A DNA stretch of 64,000 nucleotides, taken from positions 205,831 through 269,830 of the forward strand of contig CAMXCT020002779.1 of NCBI GenBank assembly GCA_947184155.2. Direction: 5' to 3'. Every line of letters starts with the position of its first letter. Positions within the stretch are counted from its first letter, which is position 1. Shown here piece by piece: positions 22,130 through 35,480 of this stretch. The notes under the pieces were generated by a model that saw only the letters and a program-made list of their open reading frames with translations, was not told the origin of the DNA and searched no databases. Source of the stretch: Cladocopium goreaui (Eukaryota > Sar > Dinophyceae > Suessiales > Symbiodiniaceae). The translations under genes were made by a program, and so were the position numbers.

Positions 22130-25100
22130 CCACCCAAAATGGTGATTTTTTGGGGCTGGGTGTCCTGGCCGAAGCTTCGCTCCATGATGCTGACGGACTT
22201 CTCCAGCAGCTCCTGGAGAAGTCCGTAGCTGGACGGTGATAGTGACTTGGCCCATGATGTGGAATATGTCATCAATCCTGGATGAATATATGATCAACAA
22301 CTCAACATGGTCTATATATTATATATATGATGTATTAAATATAGATGGCAATAAGTTAAGGAATATGGTGGTAATGAGAAACACATTGCTGTCAATTGGA
22401 TAGACAGGAAAAAGGGATCGATATCTCTGTGCGAATCAGCAAGAGCAAAACAGAGCTTCCGCCAATGGTGGAAGTTCTTGTGCACAGTTGAGCAAGAACA
22501 CTAGGTCTCACTAGGTCTGGCAAATCTGCAAAAGTGAGGTCCTATGCATATACGTGTATATAATTGTATATACATATATGTGCGACGGTCAAAACTCAAT
22601 TCATGTGGTGAGGTCATGGCATCGCTTCATAAGGCCCCCTATCGCTACGCACAGTCCCAGCGCCCTTTTCATCAACTAGGCAGAATCGCTGCTAGAAGAG
22701 GAGGATCCAGATGAGGAATCGGATTCTTATTCCTCTCGCGATGGTATCTCCAGGGAAATTCAAACTTTTACGTGATCACCAAGGCTGACGTCGACAGCTT
22801 CAGCTAGACACCAGCCGGACTCACTGCAGGTCATCTGACCTCGGAGGCTGCCCTTGGCTTGTGTTGGCTTGTCTTGGCTTGTCTTGCCTGTGCTGCCTTG
22901 TTTCCGGCGCCTTTTTTTCTTCACCCCGCCTCCTTTGCAACCTGATACCACGCCAAAATGAATCGGCAAAACTCTGACCAAATGAACCCTTTAAGAACTA
23001 ACCCATTAAGAACTTGAGGGTACCCTTGTTCATACTTCCCATATTTTTCCACCTATAGCACAAGTTGTATAGTTTCAAGTGACCATGTGGGGTGCTCCCT
23101 AATTTCATGGATTTCAGGTATCGCTCTGGGTATCGAGGGGTATCGCTTCGGGCATCGCTACGGGGACCAGAAAATGTATGTTTCAAGTGACACGAAATTC
23201 TGACAAGCTCCATGTTGCAATTCTACTCCTGGACAGTGGCTTTGGAGAAGCGTCCGTGACCGCACAAGGATGCTTTTTCAACATATCTCAGCACGGTCAC
23301 TATCTGAATCAACATCATCACCATCACCATCATCATCAGCATCATCACCATCATCAAGTTCATGATGCGTTATGAATTAGTTTCTTGCATACCTTATAGA
23401 TCAACATACCACAATATATCAACATTGTTTAATGTAACTATCTCATATATACTTGACGACAGGCCATCTTGCAACTACCCAGGAAGACCAGCCCACTGCG
23501 ATTGCTCCAGTGTCGCACTCTGACATCAAAAGATTGGAAAGTCATGCGCCCAACAGGAAGGTTCAATCATAAACAAAGTCTAAAAAGAGGTATCGCTACA
23601 TAAGGCCCCCTATCGCTACACACAGTAAATCACATATTTTGAGTAGTGATGGCGGATCGTAATTGAAGCCTTTCATAGCGTCTTTTGACCCTTGCTCATA
23701 TATATATATATACCAAGTTAAGTCATGCATTTCATAGGTTCGATTCAATGGTTTCTTGGAGGTTGCAACCTATCTGCGACATCAGGGTGTCGTTTTTTTG
23801 CGCCTTCTTGCGGTGGAAATCGCGCAAACGGTCATAGACCATACTCAAGCCAGTCAAGGAACTGAGCCTGCAACCAGTTCTTAAAGACCCCAGAGAGATT
23901 GGACACCCGACCAAGGTTTGACACAGCCACCATCAGGGAAATCGATTCAGAAACCTTATGGAGAAATGGGTATGGATCAATACCTATTAATACCAGTTTT
24001 AGGGGAATGAACATCCATTTACCAGCTATTTTGATGTTCACCAGGGGTACAAGGTTTTGAGACACTGCCAAATTTATGATCCTTCAAATTGTTTTAGATG
24101 TGGGTTCTTGACATTGATCACATATCAAATAATGTTAACTATTCAAACAAATACATACATGAGTATACCTAAGTGACATATTTTCCAACTTGGACATCTG
24201 GAAGAAACTGAGATTCTAACAGCTCCCAGTGGTCTGAACCAAAGTGTCTCTCCTGCTGGCAAGATCACATGCAGTTAAAGAGAGAGACCAGGACAGGCAA
24301 CTCATAAATGAGATGTTGCAGTCTTGTCCTCAAGATTTCATTTAAAATCATAAGAATGTCCTGGTTTAATCATATCATATCATATCATATCATATCATAT
24401 CATTTATCGTGAAGAACAATAAATCAAAAACTCCACCAACTCTACCCTCCAAAAAACATCTCTGGCTGGGAAATCCACTCTCGAGTCTCTCTGGCTGGAG
24501 GTCTGAACATCCGTGGCCTTGGGGATTTTCCAGCAAATCTTTGACGACCGGATACCGGGTACCATAGATTCTTAAGCTTTAATTCCCCTATCCCATCATG
24601 GATAGATCGTGGATACTATCATCTACCATCATAGATGTTATACTATCATAGATCCAATTCATCAACAAAAATGCTGTATATCCTAATATTGTCTATATAT
24701 AAATCATGGGACCATTATTATACAATACTAATAATATATATATATAATATATATAATTATATGCCATCAACATTATTTAATAATTAAATAATAATTAATA
24801 TGGTCATACTAACCTTGTAACATCATGGTGATGATATCTGTCCTGGATGTTGAGAGCCTTCTCGAGGAGCTCCTTCTGGTGATAGACGTTCCCCAAATCG
24901 CCGTAGGCGTTGCCAAGGCTCACCTTCTACTCCCAACAAATGCCATTTTTGCAGCTCTTTTTGATGGGAAAAAAGGTGAGAAATCCATGAGAACCCATTG
25001 GAATTCAAGATGCTGATTCAAGGCATCCCACATCCAATCTACTGAAGGACGGAATCGGCCCCCAAAAAGCCAAGGAACCAAGGCTTTCGCTACTTCAGCA

Positions 25101-28100
25101 TGCTCGGGTCCGAACTCGCGTTGCCTTGGCCAGGCCGGACTCCCCCAGTTCAGTGCCCACTTGCGAAGTGGCAGTCATAGTTATAGGAGTATATAGGGGT
25201 TCTATTCCAACTTATGGGAGTTATTGCCACATGATTAATTATACCATATTATACCCCTAAAAGGACCCCCCAACTGCAACCCCCAAGTAAGAAGCAAAGC
25301 ATCATGATCCAAGTGATATCATATTGAAATCACCAGGTGATATCCTTACCACAGAAAGATCCTGAAAGTTTAGTTTTACAGGTCAACATGGGCCAAGAAT
25401 AGTACACATGGGCGCAAAGACAGCTGGTATTTCTGTGTTCGAATCCTCTCAATAAATGATGATTCTATCCCCATTGCCACACTCCTGGTTTTGCCAAGAT
25501 ATCTGCACGTTTGGACTTACTCATTGGCTGCACCACAATTGTTTGGCGATATCATAGCCATGATCGTTCCACTATTTTGTTTGTATACACAGTACATCTA
25601 ATATGTATATATATATATATATGATTATGTATATATATATATTTAATATTATTATCATATATATATATATATATATATTATACATCTCATACTATTGCAG
25701 GGTACATCCCTATCTTCCTCCTCTGCAAACACTCTGCTGAGTTCTCAGACTTAATCTTCAACGCTCGTTCCAGAAGATCTCGCTTGGCCCCAACATCACC
25801 CAGGCAGCCATAGACATTGCCTGGCTTTTGAATTCAAGCGTCCAACATCTCTAGGGGAGGATCTTTTTGCCACTGAAAATTACAATTAGGATATTGGAGG
25901 ATCAATACAATATGTCTGGCATATATTGACATATTATATGTCTGGATATCATTGGCTATAATAGGATATGGATGATATGGATTAATTATTATTGTCTGGC
26001 ATATATTGAGAATTTCAGAGAAATTCCATCCAAAGGAAAACCCACTCCACAATGGCAATATTGGACATGTCCCTGGATTTCTTCAATGTCAAAGCTCACC
26101 AGACTATGTGTATGGGGTCTTGATGGCAATCCCGAATCAAAGGCTTACTAAGTTGAATAAGTCTGCTCAAAAAACTACACCAAGATACACTAAGTCAATC
26201 TGTCAGGTTCCATTTTTCCTTTTCTATCCTTTTCTTAAGCTTTCAGATCTTTCAGATGATCCGAATGCAAACTGCTTCGATCATCTTCGATCCACCCTGT
26301 CACTGGCCTAGATTCAGGAGGGTGTTGGCCACAGCTCGATGGTCATGACCTCCATGCGAACATGTTGATGGCAATTGATGGAGTCAATTCATCCTGAAAA
26401 ATTCCATGTTAGTCAACTGATTTTTCGTGAGTCACAACCCAGAAACTGAAGCACCCAGGTCACCAAAGAAGGCCTATCCGGCTATCTTTTTTCAAATGTC
26501 GTGGAAAAATCCATCTGCTCAGCAGCAGGCCATACTCCTGCTCGTTGATCTTCAAAGCCCGCTCCAGGAGGTCACGCTGGGCAAACGGAGGACCAACATG
26601 GAACAACCCTGCAGGATATGGATCCATGGTATATTTTTAGGTATATTTTTAGGTATATTATGGACCAACATGGATTAACATGATGAACTGGATCTCTGTC
26701 AGTCTTCTTGAAACTTCTTTGTCAGCCTAGTAATATACCACAATATACCATAATATATTGGGATGGTATGGGTCAAAAGTTCAGTACTAACCATCCATTT
26801 CAGGGCTATTCCAACGGGCTGAAGCGAACAAAAAACGATGAGGCACCTGTCCCTTGACGTCCCCCAAAGCGCCGTAGGCAAGGCTCAGGTTCACCAGGCT
26901 GGCGGACACCTGGAGAATCCCCACTGAGAACAGCTGCTTCAACAACATCATATCTCAGAATCAACAGATTAAAGGAGCAGAATCAACAATAACGAGTCAG
27001 AACAAGTCATAACGAGTCATAAGTCATAACTAGTCATAACTGGTCATAATATGTCATAATATGTCATAACCATCATGATCCCTTCCCCCTTGTCACGAGC
27101 CATACACATGCATACACAGAAACCCCCCCAAAAACCCAGTGATGAAGACAAATCCTCCGGATGCACCATGCTGCGCCATGCAATGCACCTTGTGACTGTT
27201 GGCCCCAAACTCCGCTTCCATAATCCCCAAGGCGCGCTCCAAGATGTCGCGTTGCGTCTCGTGCTCGCCCAGCCTACAGGATGGCCCAAATCAAATTATA
27301 TAGATGGATGATGGATGTTGTCAGTGCATCTGGCATTTCATGGCACTAGCACACTGTATTACTGTATTACTGTATCTGATCTTGTCTAAGTGACAGAAAA
27401 TGTCATCCGCAGTTATCCCATCTCTCTGCTGAGTACCTGGGCACCGCAGGCACCGCACCTTCCATAAACGCTGCCCAGGTTCACCAAGGTGGTTGCCACG
27501 ACATGATGATCTGGACCTGAGTCTTTCTTCTCCTACGACCTCAAAAGAAAACATAAAAAAAAAAACATGCAAATAATATTGAATAGTCATGCATCACAAA
27601 ATAATCAAACTATAATGAAGAATCAATTCGAATTGCCGTGACTAAATGCGCACATCCGGATGTTGGAGTTTACCAGCGCCCTGAGAGCCACACCATACTC
27701 TCGTTCATTGATGTCCAGGGCCCTCTCCAAAAGTTCTTTCTGCTTTTGGATGTTTCCCAAGCGATCGTAGGCATTGCCCAGATTTGAGAGCGTGGTGGCC
27801 ACATCGCAGTGGTCAGGCCCAAACTCTCGTTCCTGGCCGTCACAGCCCCGCGACAGCCCCGCGACGTTCTCCCCGGCTGCAATGACGGTCCTGGATTTCC
27901 AAGGCCTTCTCCAGATGAAGCCGCTCTTGCGCTGCATCTCCGCAAAGACCATACCTCAAAGCCAAGCCAGGCAGGTGGATTTGATCCAAACAAATCCAAA
28001 CGATCCATCTTGATGGATTTGACATCCAATTAATTAGATTGGAATGAATGGACCATTCTGGAGTGTGTAGAGTGTAGAATGACAAGTTGAACATGGTGAA

Positions 28101-29590
28101 TTCATGTGGATCTCTGGACGAGCTGCGCCACGCCGAGATTGTGCAAGGCAGCTCCCACCATTGCGTGTTCTTCCCCGTAGCGGGTTTGCAACCTGCAAGC
28201 ACTGCAAGCACTGCAAGCTGGCCAGTTTGCATCGACTTCAGCTGCTGAAAAAGTGGAGAAAAGAGTTGAAGTGCTCATGACATCCATCACATCCATGACC
28301 CGGGAAAGGCATTGGCCGGTTGGTGGAACCTGAGGTCAGCACTCACTGAGCGCCACAGCACCCATGCGGACTGCTGCTGGTCCTGTGACACGTCCAACCT
28401 TCCACCTTATCACCTGCTGCCAGGTACAACTCCAAATGCGTCTCTGAACCTAGGAAACAATATATGATATATATCTGGGTAAATTATAATAATTCACTAA
28501 CTTGAATAGTTCGGCCATTTGGGGATGATTTCCCTTACTAACCATGATTCCAGTGAGGTCGCAGTGAGGTCGGTATAATTTACCCAGATATATATATATA
28601 TAACATTGATAATGTATACTTACCCATATATATATATGTTTATAACATTGATAATGTATACTGTATATGATCATGTTTGGCAATCAGGATCTGGTAATCA
28701 AGGAAGGGCAAACTCCAATGACGAGCCGGTCCTTCATAGTGATGCTTGCATGTCGGGCAGGCCAAATCCAACCTGATCGTAGCATTTCCAGGATCACTGG
28801 ACCAGTGGCTATGCAAACCTATATGCAACATTGTCAGTGGAGGTGAGTCTCGGACAAATAGCCACGTGCTCGAAAAGCAGCTTCGATGCAATCGATGTGA
28901 ACGTACCTGCATGGCAAAAGATTCTATCAGATTTGTTTAGTGCCAAGCTGCATCTTGAAATAACTTCAGGTTTCCCCAAGTAAAAACTTATATAATTCAT
29001 GGAGGTTTCCAATAAACAATGGGGGTCAATCATTGAAAAACCCCCATTACATAGTTATAAAACTAGGAAAACAGGTAGCCTAAGTAAAATGATTGGTCAA
29101 ATCATCCAATCATTGGACCGGGTAGCGCACTTGGCGGAGCCACGACACACGCACGGACTCAGAAGATCTCCTCCTTCCTGGAACTTCGACCCTGGAACTT
29201 GCCACCCAAAAAGAGTGCCTCAATAATCTTAAGAACATCTATAAAGTGATTTCTCAATAAATACATATATGTTATCTATATATACATAATATGTATATAT
29301 ATATATGATCATTGGTATATATAATTTCAAGAGTTATATCAAAGTATACATAACAGTCATGCAGATTCCAGGTTCTCCGCAGTCCCAGTCCTCCAAACAG
29401 ATCCGACAGCATCGCCCTGGAACCTCCTCTGCCACCTCGGGTGGCTGAGAAGTCTCCTGGCACCGTTGCCCGGGTGCCCAGTTGAGAGAGTTCACATCCA
29501 GATCATCCAACACATGTTTTCTTCCCCATGGTTCTTGCTGTGGAAGAGTTTCAGAACCTGAAGCCTTGAGCTTCAAAGTGGAATGGCCAA
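22130..29590 (-). CDS. RING-CH zinc finger-TPR repeat protein (multi-exon)
   Basis: Exons in transcription order: ~29590-29376 (ends RCCRICLEDWDCG), 29177-29131 (LLSPCVCRGSA), 28906-28866 (YVHIDCIEAAFRA), 28818-28732 (ending ACPTCKHHYE), 28382-28347, 28244-28115, 27954-27891, 27832-27694, 27516-27459, 27273-27189, 26909-26847, 26576-26531, 26349-26308, 25820-25751, 25124-25079, 24923-24843, then weaker ones near 23957-23890 and 22216-22130. All junctions from 29177 to 24843 keep frame. The first four form C-x2-C, C-x-C-x7-H-x2-C, C-x2-C, a RING-CH (E3 ligase type) finger. The rest form about six TPRs of kinesin-light-chain type, such as VATTLSNLGNAYDRLG and QKELLERALDINEREYG. Expected role: ubiquitin ligase or scaffold; substrate unknown. 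The 5' start and 3' end are not located. Confidence 0.78.
22617..23629. repeat. dispersed TATCGCT-containing repeat, two copies
   Basis: ATAAGGCCCCCTATCGCTAC occurs near 22628-22647 and 23601-23620, with further matching bases on both sides (GGCATCGCTTC versus GGTATCGCTAC). A related TATCGCT cluster lies at 23118-23165. All sit in presumed intron sequence of the TPR gene. Confidence 0.6.
23309..23356. repeat. CAT/CAC trinucleotide microsatellite
   Basis: Direct reading shows an imperfect run of CATCAC/CATCAT units in presumed intron sequence. Confidence 0.85.
24374..24404. repeat. (ATCAT)n microsatellite
   Basis: About six 5-bp units, in presumed intron sequence 3' of the TPR exon 24843-24923. 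Confidence 0.9.
25596..25682. repeat. AT dinucleotide-rich microsatellite
   Basis: Runs of TATATATA interrupted by TTAATATTATTATC lie in the intron between two TPR exons (25751-25820 and 25079-25124). Confidence 0.85.
27833..27890 (-). other. 58-bp intron with GA donor
   Basis: The flanks read ATCCAG|GACCGT and GGCCAG|GAACGA. Removing 58 bases restores a TPR exactly (LEIQ joined to EREFGPDHCDVATT). Retaining them shifts frame and reaches a TGA. Both ends share CCAGGA, and the interior holds a near-tandem TCGCGGGGCTG. Confidence 0.7.
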
Positions 29591-30023
29591 TGGTTTCAGC
29601 CGAACAAAAACGGCTGAATGGATTTTCATTGGCATGGCTGAAAAACCAGATTGGGTTGATGTTTTTTTCCACACACATCATAGATCATCACGTGGCATGT
29701 CACAGCCAAAATAACACGCCCGAAGCTCGCCTGATCAATGCCTGGAGTCTCGCCTGCGCCATGGAATCACAATGGAATCAACGGGCATGCCCATGGCATG
29801 GCATCTGGATCATCTGGCGAAGTGGAATACATATTTTTTAAAAAAACATGATCCATTGCTATAATGAATCATGAACTTTTTTAGACTAGCTTTTGGGGTG
29901 CACAACTTAGTTAATTCCAATCAATTCCAGCTTGATCAGCTTCACGCCTGACGCATTGTCGGCCTCAGGCTAGCATCCGGGATGGGGGCTGTACACTGGG
30001 AGGGTTGTGGATAGTTGATGTTT

Positions 30024-30135
30024 TCCTCTGGCAATCCAACAGCTATGGAAAATAACAAATTTCTGGATGATGTAGCTGATGTAGCTGATGTAGCTGTTCA
30101 AAATTGTCATTTTCCATAGCTAAGGATTACAATTT
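30024..30135. mobile_element. degenerate MITE-like inverted repeat
   Basis: CCTCTGGCAATCCAACAGCTATGGAAAAT at the left and ATTTTCCATAGCTAAGGATT at the right resemble the inverted arms of the elements at 50774-50889 and 62020-62124. The middle has three GATGTAGCT units. It looks like an old, non-autonomous member of the same family. Confidence 0.5.
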
Positions 30136-30390
30136 TCCGAAGTCAAACCCTTCACAGTTTGACAACCAATAGTTTACACCAATACATCCACATTTTTGCA
30201 AATGGTTGATGATAGTTCTGGCTGCATTACACAACTAGTGCACAAGATCTGGATTGATAACATTTGATCTCAGGCTTTTTATTCCAGTGCATTATAGTAT
30301 ATTGCATACATACGTATATGCGGATAATATATTCAGCAACATGTTTAGTCCAACATCATGCTGATAAATCCATCGAAATTTTGCCCCTTC

Positions 30391-33300
30391 CCCTTGGGTT
30401 GCTGCTTGCCAGGACGTTGACAGCTGAGGTGTCCAGACGTGCCAGAGCCGTCGACATGAAGTCCAAGCGCTTCTGCAAAGCTTTGCCTGGCCCATGGCAT
30501 CACCTTTTGGAGATACGAATCACATGGATATCACCAGGAAGTGCTACAACAAAAGGGTAGGAGAAAAAAAAACATGATAAAACACATGTTTTTTGTTTGC
30601 CGTAACTAAGAACTTACTTTGACCCAGAAGCAGTGACACATGCTCGATATGTGCCTGAAACACACATGTACAACATACCTCAGCTGGGGGCACAGCCAAC
30701 ATACACTTGGATTACTTAATGGACACAGAGCAGGGATTTATTAACCGAAGCTACTGTACAACCACTAGACTAGAACATAGAACCAGCAAACAAAGTGAAG
30801 ATAGAACACGATTTCATTATCTGCCACGATTACAGATTCTGAAAGTCTGACATCATGGCTGGGATGAATCTGTACTCGTCATGGGCTGGAAACTCCTGGA
30901 AAGTCACTCATCCAATGGTGCCTGATTTGGGATAAATATAGGCACCATTGGATGTCCATCAACATATGACCTTCCTGAAGCTGAAATCGTTTTGTCTGAA
31001 ATCACCTATTGAATAGTTTCCCAGCGCATTAGCCTTTTTACCACAGAAAACAACATGGTTTTCCACAAGGGATTCGACAAAATTCCAGATTTTGAGACGA
31101 CTTCGTTATCGATAGTTTCCCAGCAGTTGCGACCACATCCTCTCGTTGCCACCCACCAGGGGCTGACCACAGCCGCACAGGGAAGGCAGCATGACCTTGG
31201 GACACGCCATTGGGATGATCCCAGGCATCAGGTCCACTGGTCCACCATCAAGGCATGAACCGAAAAATCAAACGCTTTAAGATGCTTTAAGATGGTTTAA
31301 GTCATGTACCTATGTCTACCTTGTTCCACCAACCATTTTGAATACCTGGGCCATTTTTGACATTCAAAACACCACCATTTTGTACCGCGGTATTACGAGC
31401 TCGCTGTGGATTCCAACGTTTCGCTCATGGCGAGAACCCAACGGGCCGCTGAGGCATCATGAAGCGAAACACACGGCTGGCGTCATGAGAGCTACTAACT
31501 TTGGTATCTCATGTTTTTCTTGGGGTAGAGATGAGTATGTGGCTTCCAGATTTGGGGAAAATTGCCGAGTGCAATGTTCACACCATGATGTCTGCAATTC
31601 TAGCAAAGCCACTTCTGTTGGATCACAAAACAATTGGTCTGGGGAGTGGTTTCGCAAGGAGTCAGACTAAAATGGTGAGATTTGCAAACGCATTTTGAGG
31701 CCCTTATGTCTCACTTGCCCAAGTAGACATCGACAAAATGTACAAAAAATGGTCAAGGTGACTTCCAAAAAGTGCTTTTCTTTTCTACATGCCTCAACCA
31801 ATTGATAACCATCTTGATTGAAGTCAAGCCTTGAGCCAAGATTTCACATGCTTCCGCTGTACTTCAAGCCTGCCAAGTCAGAGAGCTTACTCGGCTTACC
31901 GCTCTGGGTCATCTTTCTGGATCTCCAAATCACAACTTTACATTGCACTGCCGGGTCGAGGTTGGGTAGCGCAAACATTAGCGCAAACTAGCTATTCTTA
32001 CGTATTCTTACCTAAGTGATCATAGGTGAATTGATTAAACAGAACAGCCAGAACAGCTGGCACCCCATTTTTTTCATCAAAAAATCTCATAGAGAAACTT
32101 GAATGATGTACTGAGAATGACCAGTCAATGGAAAAATCCGTGGTTCTCCAAGGCACCATATCAGCATCAGGTCGAAATGCCGGAGATGGTCCCACCTGTG
32201 GCGATGGGGATGGATCTGGGTGGTACCAAAACAGATCCTTTTTGGGTAGCAAAAAAAAACGATCCATCTTGGAAGTTGTTGGCTATCCTAGCTATACCAT
32301 CATATCTCCATGAGATTCTCGTTGTTCCTAGTATCTTTTCATTGCAAATCCCATAATCGCATGATATTGACACCATCTATTCCCATCTTGCTTCCATCAA
32401 CCAACATAGCTATGGAGATGGGTTTCCCTGCGAGATGATCTTGAGGGTTTTCCATATCTACTTAAGTTACTTGGCCGCCAAGAGCCGTTGAAGATATCCC
32501 TATCCCATGGTCAGTAAAAATTCCCATTGTGAGATAGAATCATTCCCGGTATGTCAGCTAGTAACCACTAAATCCCGTAATATGGCTTATATTATGTTTT
32601 CATAATTATTGGTCATTAATTGTAGTACATATTCCAGTAATTACTCCTAGCCCAACAAGTATTCCCAATCCAGTTATTTCCAGTTCCTACTGAACCAGTT
32701 ATAATATAAGTTATAATGATTCTAACATCATATAACTTATAATAGGAATTATATAGAATCACTAGGAATATATCATTCCAGTTATCATTTCTATAGGGCA
32801 CCCAGTTCCTCCCGAATTTTCGCACCTGGGGAGTGAAGCCTCGACTCGCCACGTCCGCTTCATCAGTGAAATCATCCTGGTCATCCTCCATGTCCGACGC
32901 CTCAGAGGAGATGGAACTCGCCTGGTGATTTTCCAGTGATTTTTCCCGAAAAAAAATGGTGCGTCCTCTGGGAAAAAGCTGGAAAAACACTGGAAAATCA
33001 CTGGTTGATCAGGGTGTTGAGCTGCGATGATGCTGAATTGCTGCCTTGCTAGGACGGCCCAGTAGCAAAATGTAGCAAACTGTTGACATTGAGACCCCGC
33101 ATGCTCAACCGAGCGTTTGTAATGCCACTCTTGACTGATCTTGACTGTAATTAGCGCCAAAACTCCTTACCGGCTCAAAATGACCAGAGTTCCTAACGAA
33201 GTGGTTGTGCTAATTCCGGTTGCACTAACACTACCAACCACCAAGCCACCAATCACACAGTATACACCCACAAGTCCCCAATGCCCCGAGGTCTCTAATT

Positions 33301-35480
33301 AAATGCTACGTTTCATAAACTTTCATAAGAAAGAAACTTTATCAAAAAACAAGCCAAAATGTGGCATAGTTTCAGCCATACAAGGTTATACATCTATAAA
33401 TTCTATATGGCCAAATAAGTTGAAACCTCAGTTGGAGGCGAATTCAATCTCCCGAATGGCACAGGTTTTTGCACCGAATGGGATGGTGTGATGGTGGCGA
33501 CAATGTGTGGCGACAATGGGCGACACATTTTGGACCCATTGAAACGACCACCCAAACAGATCCAAATCCAAACAGTAAATATATGTGTTTTGAAACTACC
33601 TAGCGGCCTATCGGACATGTCTATCCTATGACCCAAAGTGACCAAAATAGTGGAAAGATGTCACTGTTCTGAATCTTCTTTGGACCATGTTTTACATCTT
33701 GCAGCGTGTCCAAGGCACACTGTCTGAAGGTCTTGAAGATTCTGCCCTGTTGCGAGCCTGTTGAAGTCGTCAGTGAGGACTTTGGCGTCATTCGGTCGCC
33801 ATGACTTTGGGGACATGAGATATCTGAAATATATCTCAAGTATCCAGAAAGGTGCATCATGCATGGAATCCCATGTCAAAAATCACATCTCTGCATCTAC
33901 TGGCTACATGTAATTATCAAAAGGATATGAACCATTATGAATCATTTATGAGCTATAATGTTTGTTGCATCATGTTTGTTGCCAATGACTATATGTGACT
34001 ATAATGCCAATGAAAATCCGGGATGACAAAAAGGCTCGTCCAGACCTGCCTTCAGGTAGTTTTCGGCCTCCCTGTCTGACTCCTGGATGATCGCTAGTGC
34101 CAGCAACCTGTTAGGCTAAGCTAGCTACACCATGATTGGGACCATGATTGGGACCATGATTGGGACCATGATTGGGATGCTTCCTGTTATAATGGTGATT
34201 AAAATCAGTTCATACTATTTCTAGCATGGTGCTTAAACGTTCTTAAATGCCTCACCAGGCTTACTCGTTTCGCTTTCGACATCCCCAAGTGACCGGTCCT
34301 CATCAAAGCCATCATCGCCACGTTGCCAGCTCTGGTAGATGCCCATCCTCAGCTGCACCAGTGGACTTCAAACGTCTAGCTGAGTCTAGCTCTGTCATGG
34401 TACAGTATGTGAAATGCGGTATATGAGTGGCTTGACTTGCATGTCTTGCATCACAACATATCCCAAGTCCTGCGAAATATTCATTCAGAAGTCATCATAG
34501 GTGATCAGATTGACTCTGCCCTGTTATCCCAGTTCTGAGACCTGTACAGAAAGATATTGGAATGAGCCAGCAGGAACGGATCAAATGGAAAATATCCAGT
34601 TCCTTTCAACAGCATCCTTAGTTTCCACGAGTTGCTGATGGCTTCGGGTATGAAAACGGAGAACATGTGCATGTTTCATGTTTCATTCTCCCTCGCTAAC
34701 GCCTGAAAAACATCTGACAACATGGAAATCGGAATCAAAGTGATGGAATTATGGACATCGATGCAGGCTCCTAGGGCACCAACTCATCTTCCTCTGCAAC
34801 GGGCGGTACCTCACTCCAAAACAACCTTTGGAACTTTGGAGATGAAATTCCTGGTATTGTCATCAATGATTCCACATGTGCTTCAAAGTTTAAGGTTTCT
34901 TAGGGCCGGAAAAACCATGTTGGATATATACTTGTGTGTCATGTTGTTGTATGTTGTCCATATTTAGCATTGAACACTATTCGCCACGTCACTTTTGGGG
35001 GATCACCTTGACTGATGGCCGTGTGAACCACCAGTGGGTTGGGCACCATCAGCCGTGCTTTACAACTTGGGGCATTTCATGTCTGAATCGAGACATGAAA
35101 ATATGTGGTCAATATGCAAATACTTGAGGAAACATCAACAAAGTAGTACCCTCTCCTTCAGTCTCGCCATAGCACAAACCCATCAGATTCCTATGCACTT
35201 GGACCATTGGACGCGATAAAAGTCCTGACTGACTACCTATACTAGACCTATACTTCTGCAAAATGGGTAAATGTGAAGGTCATGATAAATGTGGAGGATC
35301 TCCAACTGCCAGCTTTGATTACCACTCTGGCTACCTGGCTACAGGTTCAAGATGGTTCAAGATTGCAACAGCCTAGTAACGTCTGGCAGTAACACCTGGC
35401 AGTAACACCCTGGCAGTCATCCCATCTTGGCATCTCCCACGTTGTACAGTTGCTGCTGCAGGACCTCCGCTAGCTTTGGT
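30391..35480 (-). CDS. string of small exons, unidentified gene(s)
   Basis: Exon-like segments in transcription order: ~35480-35424 (LAEVLQQQLYNVGDAKMG), 34825-34780 (LFWSEVPPVAEEDEL), 34352-34256 (LRMGIYQSWQRGDDGFDEDR then SLGDVESETSKP), 34107-34046 (LLALAIIQESDREAENYLKA), ~33800-33665 (GRIFKTFRQCALDTLQD), 32921-32826 (ASSISSEASDMEDDQDDF then TDEADVASRGFTPQ) and ~30487-30391 (KALQKRLDFMSTALARLD). Several have good AG acceptors and GTGAGG, GTGCGA or GTGCCC donors, and lengths fit whole codons plus phase. I recognise no domain. Not all neighbouring phases match, so exons are missing or more than one gene is present. The long spaces between are AT-rich intron-like sequence. Confidence 0.5.
34127..34176. 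repeat. 12-bp tandem repeat ACCATGATTGGG, 4 copies
   Basis: Four exact head-to-tail units lie between two probable exons. Confidence 0.95.

Noticed and set aside
31833..31842. CTTGAGCCAA, reverse complement of the last ten bases of the dinoflagellate spliced leader
   Set aside because: Only about ten bases match and the adjoining bases do not fit the leader. A match this short can be chance in 64 kb.
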